From: an uncultured Steroidobacter sp. | GTDB lineage: Bacteria > Pseudomonadota > Gammaproteobacteria > Steroidobacterales > Steroidobacteraceae | NCBI GenBank assembly: GCA_938008435.1 | Contig: CALLKK010000023.1 | Span: 1-64,000 of the forward strand | Length of the DNA stretch: 64,000 nucleotides | Direction of reading: 5' to 3' | In this document: piece by piece, positions 16,507 to 25,636 of the stretch | How positions within the stretch are numbered: the stretch's first letter is position 1 | Layout of the letters: the number at the start of each line of letters is the position of its first letter | The notes under the pieces: generated by a model | Seen by the model: the letters and a program-made list of their open reading frames with translations, nothing else | Databases searched by the model: none | What the model was told of the DNA's origin: nothing | Program-made: the position numbers and the translations under genes

Positions 16507-18261
16507 GTGAAGTGTCGCGCGCTCATCGTCTCACTCGGATGGAGCGTGCGTGCCCTGCTCTGTGCGTGGGTCGCGGTCGCAACCAGCCATGCCGCGACCG
16601 TGACCGTCGAAATCGAAGGACTGAACGAGACGCTGCGCGAGGCGGTCTTGAACGGTCTCGACTTGCGCAAGTTTGCGGACCGCGGCGCCACGCCGACACA
16701 GGTGCGCCGCTTCTTCGACCGCGCGCCGGAGCAGATCGAGAAGGCCTTGCAGCCTTACGGCTACTACGAAGCCAAGGTCGATGCGGAGCTGATCGAGAAG
16801 ACCGCCGAGACGTTCGTGGCGACCTTCAGGGTTACGCCCGGCGAGCCCGTCATCGTGCGCAGCGCCGAGATCCGTATCGACGGAGGCGCAAGCGAGCTGC
16901 CGCAACTCAAGGCGGCGCTCGATGAGTTCGAGCCGAAGATCGGAGACCGTCTCGACCACGCGCTCTACGAGAGCAGCAAGACCGCCATCGACACACAGCT
17001 GCAAGCGCTGGGCTTCTTCGACACCGAGCTGACCGAGCATCGCGTCGAAGTGCGCCGCGCGGCGCGCTCGGCGGACATTCGTCTGCGTTGGGACAGCCAC
17101 GAGCGCTATCGCTTCGGCGATGTCCATTTCTCCGACTCGCAGTTCTCAGAAGGCTTCTTGCAGCGGTACGTGACCTGGGATACGGATACGCCCTACTCGG
17201 CCGAAGCACTGCTCACGCTGCAGCAGCGCCTCGTCGACGCCGATTACTTCTCGACCGTGTCCGTGCAGCCGGACCTGGAGAAACGCGCCGACGGTCGCGT
17301 GCCGATCGAGGCGCTCGTGATCCCGGCCAAACGGACCGTTTACACGGCCGATCTGTACATGAGCACGGATTCCGGTCCGGGCGTGCGATTGGGCATCGAC
17401 CGCCGCTGGGTGAACGACCGCGGTCACAAGCTCGGCGGCCTGATCGAGTATTCGCAGCGCCTGCAGCAGGTGGCGGCCAGCTATCGCATTCCGATCCCCG
17501 AGAAGCGACGGATGTATACGTTCAGCGGCGGCTATCGCGACGAAGAAACGGGTACGAGCCGCTCGCGCATGGCGCGGTTGTCGGGCACGCAAATGACCGA
17601 GAACTGGAACGATTTCACCAGGACGCTCGGCCTGCAGTACCTGCACGGCGACTTCGAGATCGCCGACGAGACGCACTCGACGAGCTTGCTCTATGCGGAA
17701 GGTTTGCTGACGCGCAAGCGCGCAGACGACTTGCTGTTTCCACGCCGCGGGCTGTCGATTCTTTACGGCGTACGGGTGGCGGCGGAACAGCTCTTGTCCG
17801 ATACGTCGCTGGCGCAGATCCGCGCCGAAGGCAAATGGATTCGTCCGGCCGGCTCGCGCGGACGGTTGCTCCTGCGAGCCGCCGCAGGAGCGATGATCGT
17901 CGATGACTTCGATGCCTTGCCGCCCGAGCTGCGCTTCTTTGCAGGCGGCGATCGATCGGTCCGCGGCTTCGACTATCAGGCGATCGGCGAAACCAACGAC
18001 CAAGGGTTCGTGATCGGCGGCAAGTATCTCGCCGTCGCGAGCGCGGAGTACGAGCACTACTTCGTCGAGAACTGGGGCGCCGCGATCTTCGTGGATGCCG
18101 GCGATGCGTACTCGACCGACTTCGATGTGAACGTCGGCGCGGGGATCGGCTTGCGTTGGCGTTCTCCTGTCGGGCTCGTGCGCTTGGATGTCGCCGTACC
18201 CGTCGTGAGCGAGCTCGAAGAGGACGTGCGCGTGCACGTCGTGATTGGACCTGACCTATGA
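16507..18261 (+). CDS. tamA: TamA outer-membrane translocation/assembly protein
   Basis: 584 residues from GTG 16507; the signal peptide (ALLCAWVAVATSHA) starts shortly after and an earlier in-frame start would hide it. Three POTRA-like repeats occupy about 30-260 (for example GYYEAKVD and FFDTELTEHRVEV), followed by a 16-stranded Omp85 barrel at 265-584. The barrel has the conserved GGDRSVRGFDYQAIG segment (VRGF lid-loop motif) and a C-terminal strand ending in LRWRSPVGLVRLDVAVP. It works with TamB in outer-membrane protein assembly or lipid transport. It overlaps tamB by 4 bases. Confidence 0.93.
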   Translation: MKCRALIVSLGWSVRALLCAWVAVATSHAATVTVEIEGLNETLREAVLNGLDLRKFADRGATPTQVRRFFDRAPEQIEKALQPYGYYEAKVDAELIEKTAETFVATFRVTPGEPVIVRSAEIRIDGGASELPQLKAALDEFEPKIGDRLDHALYESSKTAIDTQLQALGFFDTELTEHRVEVRRAARSADIRLRWDSHERYRFGDVHFSDSQFSEGFLQRYVTWDTDTPYSAEALLTLQQRLVDADYFSTVSVQPDLEKRADGRVPIEALVIPAKRTVYTADLYMSTDSGPGVRLGIDRRWVNDRGHKLGGLIEYSQRLQQVAASYRIPIPEKRRMYTFSGGYRDEETGTSRSRMARLSGTQMTENWNDFTRTLGLQYLHGDFEIADETHSTSLLYAEGLLTRKRADDLLFPRRGLSILYGVRVAAEQLLSDTSLAQIRAEGKWIRPAGSRGRLLLRAAAGAMIVDDFDALPPELRFFAGGDRSVRGFDYQAIGETNDQGFVIGGKYLAVASAEYEHYFVENWGAAIFVDAGDAYSTDFDVNVGAGIGLRWRSPVGLVRLDVAVPVVSELEEDVRVHVVIGPDL

Positions 18262-21200
18262 CGCGGCGCTGGTTGAACTGGATCTTCGGCACGATCGGCG
18301 CCCTGCTCGTACTGGTGCTGGTCGCCCTTCTCTGGGTTCTGAATACCGCCTCGGGCACGCGCACGGCGCTGCGCCTCGTGCAGAACGCGATGGACGGCAA
18401 GCTCGCGATCGAGCGCGTCGAGGGCACGATTGCCGGTCCCTTGAAGTTGCACGGGGTGCGTTTCGCCGATGCCGCGCTCGGAGTCGAAGCGACCGTCGAG
18501 GCGATTGCGATCGACCTCGCGCTGCTCGAGCTCATCGGCATGCGCGTTCACGTCACACAGGCCGATATCGACGGTCTCGACGTTCTGCTCAGCGAGCCCT
18601 CGGTGCCAGCCGCGCCGCCGGAGCCGAGCGAACCCTTCGACATGCAAGCGCCCATCGATCTCATCGTCGAGCGCTTCATGCTGCGCGATGCGGTCGTGCG
18701 GCGTGCGGATGCGATGCTCGTCAAGCTCGATTCGCTCGCGCTCGATGCGAGTTGGATCGGCAGGGACGTGACCGTCAAACGACTCGATGTGCGCTCGCCG
18801 GACGGTCAAGTGCAATTCGCGGGTTCAGCAAGCAGGCGTGCTGCTTACCGCGGCGAAGGCAACGGACAGTTCGACTGGCAGGTCGGCGAGACAAGATATC
18901 GCGGTACGCTCGAAGTGCGCGCACCGAACGACGAAGTCGCAGCCACGCTCGCACTGGCGGCCCCGCTTCGCGCAACCGTCAATATCGGTCTGGTGCAGCA
19001 GACGCAATGGCCTTGGAAGTTCGCGCTCGATGTACCCGCTTTCGACCCGCGCAAGTCCCTGCTGCCGGAATCGGATTGGGAAAGCCTTGCCGCCACGCTG
19101 CAGGGTTCGGGCACGCTCCAACGCGGCACGGTTCAAGGCGAGATCGTGCTCAACGGCGTACCGCTGCGCTTTGAGCAACTCGCCTACGAACGCGTCGACG
19201 AGCGAATCGACGTGTTGGCCAAAGCGCTTCTCGGTGGCGGGACCTTCGATGCTGCCGGGTGGGTCATGCCGAATGCGGAACCTGCCAACGCCAAGATCGA
19301 GGCCAAGTGGTCCTCGCTCACGCTGCCGCAAGAATGGCTCGGACAGGTGCTGCAAACGCAAGGCACGCTTGTCTTCGACGGCAGCGCAGAATCGTATCGT
19401 GCGGTGGGTGAGCTCGATCTCGGTCCGCCCGATCGGCTCGCGCGCATCGAGCTCGATGTGCTCGGCTCGCCCTCTTCCGTGGCGCTGCGACAGCTCGATG
19501 TGGTGCAACGGGACGGACGACTGGCCGCCACCGGCACCATCGAGCTCGAGCCGCGCATCGGCTGGAAGATCGATGTGGATGCACGGCGTTTCAATCCAGG
19601 CGATTTCGCCCCCGAATGGCCGGGCGAGCTGAGCTTTGCATTGGCGACCGAAGGCGCCATCGAGGACGAAGGTCCCGCAGCGAAGGTGCGCCTGCGCGAT
19701 CTCACTGGGCGCTTGCGAGGCCGTGCGGTGGCCGGTGTTGCCGACATGACGCTGGCGTCGGACAAGAGCTTGTCCGGCACTGCCGATCTGCGCTCTGGGG
19801 CGAGCCGCATCCAGTTGCAGGCCAAAGTCGGCGAAGGCACGGATGCGTTGGCGCGTATCGACATTCCGTCTTTGAGCGATTGGCTACCTGACGCGAGCGG
19901 CGCCCTGCACGGCACGGTTTCCGCGCTTGGACGCTGGCCGAATCTCACCATCGATGGTCAGGTTCGCGGCCGCGCGCTTGCCTTCGGTGAAATGCGTGCC
20001 GCATCGCTGCAATTGAACATGGACGTGACGAATCCGACGGCGCCGGACGGTTTCGTGGAAGTGCGCTTGCGCGATGCCGTCGTGCCGGGCTTCGACATTG
20101 CGCGCCTCGATGCCACCGCCTCCGGAAATCGCGAGGCCCACTCGCTCGCGTTGCAAATGCGAGGCGCGCCGCTGGCGGCCGAGCTCGAGCTCGAAGGCGG
20201 GCTCGTCGAAGAAGTTTGGAACGGCACGATTCAGGCGCTCGTCCTCGATATCAAGGATGCGGCGCGGCTCGTGCTGCAGGAACCCGTCACGCTCAGTTAC
20301 AGCCCGGACGAAACGCGCGTGTCGTCGGCTTGTCTTGCGGACGGCGACATTCGCTTGTGTCTCGAAGGTGCGATGCGCGCCGACGGCTCGCTCGCGGCAC
20401 AGTACTCGCTCGCCGATGTGCCGCTCGATCTCGCCAACGCGTTCCTCGGCAAGGATTCGGCATTCGCGGTGAGCGGAACGCTGCGCGGCGAAGGCACGGT
20501 GGCACGTACAGCCGAAGGCGAGCTGAGCGGGCGCGCGCAGCTTGCCGCACCGCGCATCGAGCTCGCGAGCAATGTATCCGATGTCGACGACAACGCATTG
20601 CTGCTTCGCGTGGCCGATCTCGATGTCGCCGCCGACTTCGCCGGCGAGCGCGCGCAAGCGCGGCTCGTCGGTAAGCTCAACGACACCGGTAGCTTGAACG
20701 CCGAGGTCGAGCTGCAAGGACTCGGTCAGCCCGAAGCAAGCGTGCAAGGCACGTTGGCCGCGCAGCTGCCGAGCATCGCTGTCGTCGAGCTCTTCGTTCC
20801 GCAGCTTGCCGACGTGTCGGGCGCGCTGGATTTGCGAGCCGAAGTGAGCGGCGCATTGGAGCAACCACGGATCGCAGGCGCGCTCAAGCTCGTCGATCTT
20901 GCTGCCGATGTGCCGGAGCTTGGCTTGCAGCTGCGCGAGGGGAACTTCGCTATCGTACCCCGCGAAGAACAAGCCTTCGGCCTCGAAGGGCGCGTTCGTT
21001 CGGGCGACGGTCAGCTCACGGTATCGGGAGTTGCACGCATCGATGGACCTTCGACCGTGACCATCGAAGGTCGACAGTTCCTCGCGGCAGACATGCCGGG
21101 TGCGCGCGTGTTCATCGAGCCTGACTTGTCGATCGAGCACGTACCGGAGCGCATCACGGTGAAAGGCAAGGTCACCGTGCCCACGGCAACCATCGACCTG

Positions 21201-22001
21201 CAGGAGTTGCCGGGCGGCGGTGGTGGCGGCGCGGCGATTTCCTCCGATGTCGTGATCGTCGACGAAGAAGCTCAAGAACAAGCCGAACAGTCATTGCCGG
21301 TGTATGCGGATGTCACCGTGGCGCTCGGCGAGAAAGTCGAGCTTGCGGGCTTCGGACTGGTTGCGAACGTCAGGGGCCAGCTGGCCGTGCGCGAACGTCC
21401 GGGTGAACCGACGGTCGCTTCGGGCGAGATTCGCGTGGGCGGCACGTACAAGGCGTACGGACAGGATCTGACGATTCAGCAAGGAAGCCTGCTCTTCGCC
21501 AACACGCCGCTCGACAACCCGAATCTGCGCATCGTTGCCGTGCGCCAAGTGGGAACGGTGACGGCCGGATTGCGCGTCGGCGGTACGGCGAAGAGTCCGG
21601 TGCTGACGGTGTTCTCCGAGCCCGAGATGGGTCAGGCCAACGCACTCTCCTACTTGGTGGCCGGCAAACCGCTCGATCAAATCGGCGAAGGCGAAGGCGA
21701 CGCGTTACAGACCGCAGCGCGTTCGCTCGGTACGGCTGCCGGCGGCTTGCTCGCCAAGAATCTCGGCAAGCGTTTCGGCATCGACGAGATCGGCATCAAG
21801 GACGAAGAGATGATCGGCGGCTCGGCATTCACCATCGGCCAGTATCTCTCGCCGCGCTTGTTCCTGAGCTACGGCGTCGGCCTCTTCGAGCCGGGCGAAG
21901 TCGTGACGCTCCGCTATCGTTTGACCGAGGAGCTCGCAGCGCAAGCGCAGAGCGGCACGGAGGAATCCCGCGCGGGCATTCAGTATCGCGTGGAGCGCTG
22001 A
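18258..22001 (+). CDS. tamB: TamB inner-membrane-anchored translocation/assembly protein
   Basis: 1247 residues. One N-terminal signal anchor (about 8-30) is followed by a very long beta-rich AsmA/TamB body that forms a hydrophobic groove across the periplasm. The C-terminal DUF490/TamB domain contains LEQGSLLFANTPLDNPNL-like text (IQQGSLLFANTPLDNP) and ALSYLVAGKP, ending with a TamA-binding strand. Start overlaps the tamA stop (ATGA), so translation is coupled. It is full length and shows no break. TamB-family proteins are now thought to carry phospholipid to the outer membrane. Confidence 0.95.
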   Translation: MTRRWLNWIFGTIGALLVLVLVALLWVLNTASGTRTALRLVQNAMDGKLAIERVEGTIAGPLKLHGVRFADAALGVEATVEAIAIDLALLELIGMRVHVTQADIDGLDVLLSEPSVPAAPPEPSEPFDMQAPIDLIVERFMLRDAVVRRADAMLVKLDSLALDASWIGRDVTVKRLDVRSPDGQVQFAGSASRRAAYRGEGNGQFDWQVGETRYRGTLEVRAPNDEVAATLALAAPLRATVNIGLVQQTQWPWKFALDVPAFDPRKSLLPESDWESLAATLQGSGTLQRGTVQGEIVLNGVPLRFEQLAYERVDERIDVLAKALLGGGTFDAAGWVMPNAEPANAKIEAKWSSLTLPQEWLGQVLQTQGTLVFDGSAESYRAVGELDLGPPDRLARIELDVLGSPSSVALRQLDVVQRDGRLAATGTIELEPRIGWKIDVDARRFNPGDFAPEWPGELSFALATEGAIEDEGPAAKVRLRDLTGRLRGRAVAGVADMTLASDKSLSGTADLRSGASRIQLQAKVGEGTDALARIDIPSLSDWLPDASGALHGTVSALGRWPNLTIDGQVRGRALAFGEMRAASLQLNMDVTNPTAPDGFVEVRLRDAVVPGFDIARLDATASGNREAHSLALQMRGAPLAAELELEGGLVEEVWNGTIQALVLDIKDAARLVLQEPVTLSYSPDETRVSSACLADGDIRLCLEGAMRADGSLAAQYSLADVPLDLANAFLGKDSAFAVSGTLRGEGTVARTAEGELSGRAQLAAPRIELASNVSDVDDNALLLRVADLDVAADFAGERAQARLVGKLNDTGSLNAEVELQGLGQPEASVQGTLAAQLPSIAVVELFVPQLADVSGALDLRAEVSGALEQPRIAGALKLVDLAADVPELGLQLREGNFAIVPREEQAFGLEGRVRSGDGQLTVSGVARIDGPSTVTIEGRQFLAADMPGARVFIEPDLSIEHVPERITVKGKVTVPTATIDLQELPGGGGGGAAISSDVVIVDEEAQEQAEQSLPVYADVTVALGEKVELAGFGLVANVRGQLAVRERPGEPTVASGEIRVGGTYKAYGQDLTIQQGSLLFANTPLDNPNLRIVAVRQVGTVTAGLRVGGTAKSPVLTVFSEPEMGQANALSYLVAGKPLDQIGEGEGDALQTAARSLGTAAGGLLAKNLGKRFGIDEIGIKDEEMIGGSAFTIGQYLSPRLFLSYGVGLFEPGEVVTLRYRLTEELAAQAQSGTEESRAGIQYRVER

Positions 22002-22031
22002 AGCGGCGCGGCCCGATCGTGCCCGCGACGC

Positions 22032-22580
22032 TCAGCGCGAGATGATGGCGTCTTCGAGCACGGGCGGCACGACTTTTCCGGGCGTGACCGTCGTGCCGAG
22101 ATAGAGGAACGCGACGATGTGATCCTCGGGCTGCAAGCCGAGCGCCGTCTTGACCGCCGCATCGTACGCAGCTGCGCCCGTCTTCCACATCGCGCCATAG
22201 CCGAGCGCGTTGGCAGCAAGGAACATGTTCTGCACGCCAGCTGCCACGGCGGCCACTTGCTCGATCTCGGGAATCTTCCCGGGCGCAATGCGTGCTGCGA
22301 CGACCACGATCGTCGGCGCGCGCAAGACCTTGCCGCGTTCCGCATCGAGCTGCGCTTGCGTGGCGTTCGGCATCTTGCCTTGTAACAGCGCCGCCATGGC
22401 GTCGCCCAACTTACTGCGCGCATCGCCTTCGAGGACGACGAAGCGCCACGGCTTCAAGCGGCCGTGGTCGGGCGCACGCAGACCGGCGCGCAGGATGATG
22501 TCGAGATGCTCGCGCGTGGGCGCGGGCTCTCCGAGCTTGACCGCGGAAGCGCGCGATTGAATGCCTTCGAGCAGATCCAT
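22032..22580 (-). CDS. FMN-dependent nitroreductase, YdjA type
   Basis: 182 residues from ATG 22580, whose A and T overlap the TGA stop of the MaoC gene (TGATG). The short nitroreductase fold is evident: IQSRASAVKL at the N-terminus (FMN phosphate contact), RAPDHGRLKPWRFVVL, and LGYGAMWKTG near residue 128. YdjA is the minimal family member, 180-185 residues. The substrate is unknown; translation is coupled to the MaoC-family gene. Confidence 0.85.
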   Translation of the reverse strand: MDLLEGIQSRASAVKLGEPAPTREHLDIILRAGLRAPDHGRLKPWRFVVLEGDARSKLGDAMAALLQGKMPNATQAQLDAERGKVLRAPTIVVVAARIAPGKIPEIEQVAAVAAGVQNMFLAANALGYGAMWKTGAAAYDAAVKTALGLQPEDHIVAFLYLGTTVTPGKVVPPVLEDAIISR

Positions 22581-23467
22581 CAGATTCGTCTCACTTGCAT
22601 GGCGAGGTGCAGCCGGTCGCCACGCGGTGTAGCCATCGAAATATCCACGCCGCCGTCGACCGCCCAGGTGCGTGCGAGCGCCTGCGACGGCAGATAGACC
22701 GGCAGCTTGAACTGCGTGTCGATCTGGATATTCCCTTCGGGCAGCTGCGCCGCTGCTGCGCCCAAGCAGCGGCCGAGCGACCACATGCCGTGCGCGACGG
22801 CTTGCTTGAAGCCGAACATGCTGGCGGTCTTCGCGGTGAGGTGAATCGGATTGAAGTCGCCGGAGACGCGCGCATAGCGCCAGCCGGTGTTCTCCGCGAC
22901 ATCGATGGTAGTGACCTCGACGCCGCTCTCCGGATGCGCCGAGCGCTCGATGACGGGACGTTGTTTCGTCCCTTCCTTCGCCGGTGCCGTCCCGCGCGCG
23001 AACATCGTGCTCACCTCTTCCCACACGAGCCGACCGTCCTGCTCATAGCGCGTCGTGAAATCGTATTCCTGCCCGACGTCGGTCACGCGCATCGTGTCGA
23101 AGTGCACCGACAGCTTGAGCGGCTTGTCGACCTCCGCGCGGCCGAGCACGCGGATCGTGTTGCGCAGATGGATCAGGCCGAGCACTTTGACGGGAAAGTT
23201 GTCCGCGACGAAGAGCTGCATGTGCAGCGGCATGGCCACCACATGCAGATACGCCGGCGGCAAACCGCGATCGAGCGGCGCAGCGCACACCTCCGCGTAG
23301 CGGCGCAGATGCGCAGGCGACAGCCGCACCTTCTCCACGACGAGCTCGACCGGACCGACGGGCGCGCCTTCGGGCGCGATGTACGGCTTCTTGCTGAGCA
23401 CCACCTTGGCATACGCCGGCACCATCGACGGCAGGCCGGCAAAGGTTTTCTTGTTCGGAGCAGGCAT
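22580..23467 (-). CDS. MaoC-family acyl dehydratase
   Basis: 295 residues from ATG 23467; an upstream in-frame TTG is possible and neither has a strong ribosome site. Two hot-dog folds are present, a degenerate N-terminal one (about 25-155) and a C-terminal hydratase 2 domain. The latter has the motif SGDFNPIHLTAKTASMFGF with catalytic Asp and His, then AHGMWSLG. The family adds water to trans-2-enoyl-CoA or related thioesters. It sits just downstream of ccmI but has no functional link to cytochrome biogenesis. Confidence 0.82.
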   Translation of the reverse strand: MPAPNKKTFAGLPSMVPAYAKVVLSKKPYIAPEGAPVGPVELVVEKVRLSPAHLRRYAEVCAAPLDRGLPPAYLHVVAMPLHMQLFVADNFPVKVLGLIHLRNTIRVLGRAEVDKPLKLSVHFDTMRVTDVGQEYDFTTRYEQDGRLVWEEVSTMFARGTAPAKEGTKQRPVIERSAHPESGVEVTTIDVAENTGWRYARVSGDFNPIHLTAKTASMFGFKQAVAHGMWSLGRCLGAAAAQLPEGNIQIDTQFKLPVYLPSQALARTWAVDGGVDISMATPRGDRLHLAMQVRRI

Positions 23468-23576
23468 CAGCGGCACACGCAAGTGAGCGAGGTCGAGGGA
23501 GACGAAAGCGCTCGGGCCAAAGAGCAGCTAAGCACGGCTGTGGCAGCGTTCAGCAAGTGTGGATCCTTCCGGCAGT

Positions 23577-24614
23577 TTACGGGACGACCTGGTCGATGAT
23601 GATATTCAAAGACGTGCTCCCTTTGCCAAAGTCGAGCTCGGCCTGCCCGAAGAAATCGCCGCTTTGGGCTTGCGGACTGCCGGAACGCGACAGTCGCGCT
23701 ACGACTTCGACGCGCGGCACGGAGGCCAGCGTCCGCGACGGCATCATGGCATCGCGCTCGCTCAGGCGCACGGTGCGCGGCAAGTCGGCCGAGCTCAGGC
23801 GTTGCACGGCAAGCGGCGGGCCGCCTGCCGGATCGCGTGCGAGCACGAACAAGGGAAGCTCCGTGTCGAGCTGCTGCTGAATATGCGGCGCGATGGTGAT
23901 CGACACATCGATCGTGCGGCCCGTCCCCGCGCCTGCCGACTGCGACGGAGCTCCCGCAACGCCGAGTTGCTCGTTGAGATCGTCGATCTGCCGCTGCAGG
24001 ATCGAGCGCACTTCCGGCGGCGGATTCTGCGCCACGAGCAGCTGCAGGCGGTCCCGGCTGAGCTCCAGCTTGCCTTCCTGCATGGCGGCCATGGCGCTGT
24101 AAAACAATGCTTTCGGGTGATTCGGCGCAATGCCGAGCGCCTCCTCGAGAAGCTCGCCAGCGCGTCCGCCGAGTGCAGAGCGATCGCTGAGCACCAGCGC
24201 TTCGGCGAGTCCGACGAGCGCGTCGGGATTGCCGCCGCCGGTCAATGCATTGGCACGCTCGAAGGCAGCGACCGCATCGGCGGGTCGCCCCACTTCCACA
24301 TACGCACGCCCGAGCAACAGCCAGCTCTCGAAGTCGTCAGGACGTTCCTTCGCGCGCGCTTCGATCTGCCGCAAGACTTGGTCGACTTCGCTTACCTGCG
24401 CCGATTGGCGCTTGGCGGGATCCCAGCTCCAGTTGCTCAGCGTCGCGTACAAGGTGACGGCAAGCAGCGGCAGCAAGACCGCGACGATTGCGGTGGCAAC
24501 GCCGCGCTCGGTGCGGTTCGTGCTCTCTTCGGTTCGAGTGCGCCAGAGCGGAACGAGGATCCACGAGAGCGCTGCCGCGAGCATCGCGGCACAGACGATC
24601 ACGAATGCAGTCAC
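23577..24614 (-). CDS. ccmI: Cytochrome c maturation protein CcmI (TPR protein)
   Basis: 345 residues. Two membrane helices (about 1-20 and 40-60) flank a short cytoplasmic loop, as in CcmI/CycH. A periplasmic TPR domain follows (about 95-205; WLLLGRAYVEVGRPADAVAAFERA and NHPKALFYSAMAAMQEGK). The C-terminal part (235-345) matches the CycH tail. It holds apocytochrome c for haem ligation with CcmF and CcmH. Its ATG overlaps the ccmH stop by 4 bases. Confidence 0.92.
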   Translation of the reverse strand: MTAFVIVCAAMLAAALSWILVPLWRTRTEESTNRTERGVATAIVAVLLPLLAVTLYATLSNWSWDPAKRQSAQVSEVDQVLRQIEARAKERPDDFESWLLLGRAYVEVGRPADAVAAFERANALTGGGNPDALVGLAEALVLSDRSALGGRAGELLEEALGIAPNHPKALFYSAMAAMQEGKLELSRDRLQLLVAQNPPPEVRSILQRQIDDLNEQLGVAGAPSQSAGAGTGRTIDVSITIAPHIQQQLDTELPLFVLARDPAGGPPLAVQRLSSADLPRTVRLSERDAMMPSRTLASVPRVEVVARLSRSGSPQAQSGDFFGQAELDFGKGSTSLNIIIDQVVP

Positions 24615-25042
24615 GAGTCACCCAGACCAGGGTCGGAAGGATCGTCTTCCGGCAAGCGCGATTTGCGCGCGATGACCACAGCAGCGGCGGTGATGCCGCT
24701 GATGAGGAAGAGCACGGGCGCCATCCACAGCAGCAGCGTGCGGCGTTTCACGGGCGGCTTATACAGCACGTAATCGCCGTAGCGGTCCGTCATGTATTGG
24801 AAGATCTCTTCATCGGTCTTGCCCGCTGCGATCAGGTCACGCAACTGTCGGCGCAAATCCGCGGCCAGCGAAGCATTGGAGTCTGCGATCGTCTCGCTCC
24901 GACATTGCAAGCAGCGCAGCTCGCGCGTGAGGCGCTCGTAGCGCGCCTGCAGTTCCGGATCGTCGAACGCGGGGCCGGGATCGATGGCAAATGCGGGCGA
25001 TGCGAATGCGACCAAGATCGCCGTGCAAAGCAACGCTCTCAT
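24611..25042 (-). CDS. ccmH: Cytochrome c maturation protein CcmH
   Basis: 143 residues. A signal peptide (1-19) is followed by the RCLQC redox pair (Cys44, Cys47) with the preceding LTRELRC context, a three-helix bundle, the conserved YGDYVLYKPP, and a C-terminal anchor helix (about 103-125). It reduces the apocytochrome CxxCH thiols together with CcmG. It overlaps ccmG and ccmI by 4 bases on each side, so the three are translated in coupling. Confidence 0.95.
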   Translation of the reverse strand: MRALLCTAILVAFASPAFAIDPGPAFDDPELQARYERLTRELRCLQCRSETIADSNASLAADLRRQLRDLIAAGKTDEEIFQYMTDRYGDYVLYKPPVKRRTLLLWMAPVLFLISGITAAAVVIARKSRLPEDDPSDPGLGDS

Positions 25043-25626
25043 CCGTCGACGCCTCCTTCGCGACCGAGCTTCGGTACGAAATCCCGTTCCCAATCCGCGA
25101 TCGTGAGCGGACCGGTGTGTTTGTGCACGACGAATCCGCGCTCGTCGATCAGGAAGGTTTCCGGTGCGCCGTACACGCCGAAATCGATTGCAACCTTCCA
25201 CATCTGATCGAACAGGCAGATGTCATAGGGATTGCCGAGCTCGCTCAGCCACCGCAGCCCGAGCTGAATTTCGCTCAGCACTTGCTCCAGCGGCAACGGA
25301 TTGCCTTGCAGGTCAGCGAGCGCCCCTTGCGGGACCGTGAGCCCGACGATGGGAATCTGCCCGCGCCGAGCGATCTCGAGCAATGCAGGATGCTCCTGCT
25401 GACAACCCTCGCACCACGGCCCCCAGACGTTGACGAGATACTTGCGGCCCGCGAATTGCTCGCTCGAAACGAGCTCCGTCGGATCCTCGAGGCGCGGCAA
25501 CTCGAAGCGCGGCGCCGGCTTGCCGATGAGCGGCGACGGCAGAGTCTGTTTATCGGTGTGTAGCCCGACGACGAAGAAGCCGACGAGCACGGCAAACACA
25601 CCGGCGGGAATCAAGTAACGCCACAT
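25039..25626 (-). CDS. ccmG: Thiol:disulfide interchange protein CcmG/DsbE
   Basis: 195 residues. An N-terminal membrane anchor (about 4-22) precedes a periplasmic thioredoxin fold with the active site WCEGC (Cys72, Cys75) and the GAPETFLID cis-Pro loop replaced by YGAPETF. The first strand reads VNVWGPWC rather than the common VNFWASWC. It reduces CcmH and the apocytochrome. It lies in the middle of the ccm cluster. Confidence 0.94.
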   Translation of the reverse strand: MWRYLIPAGVFAVLVGFFVVGLHTDKQTLPSPLIGKPAPRFELPRLEDPTELVSSEQFAGRKYLVNVWGPWCEGCQQEHPALLEIARRGQIPIVGLTVPQGALADLQGNPLPLEQVLSEIQLGLRWLSELGNPYDICLFDQMWKVAIDFGVYGAPETFLIDERGFVVHKHTGPLTIADWERDFVPKLGREGGVDG

Positions 25627-25636
25627 GCATCTGACC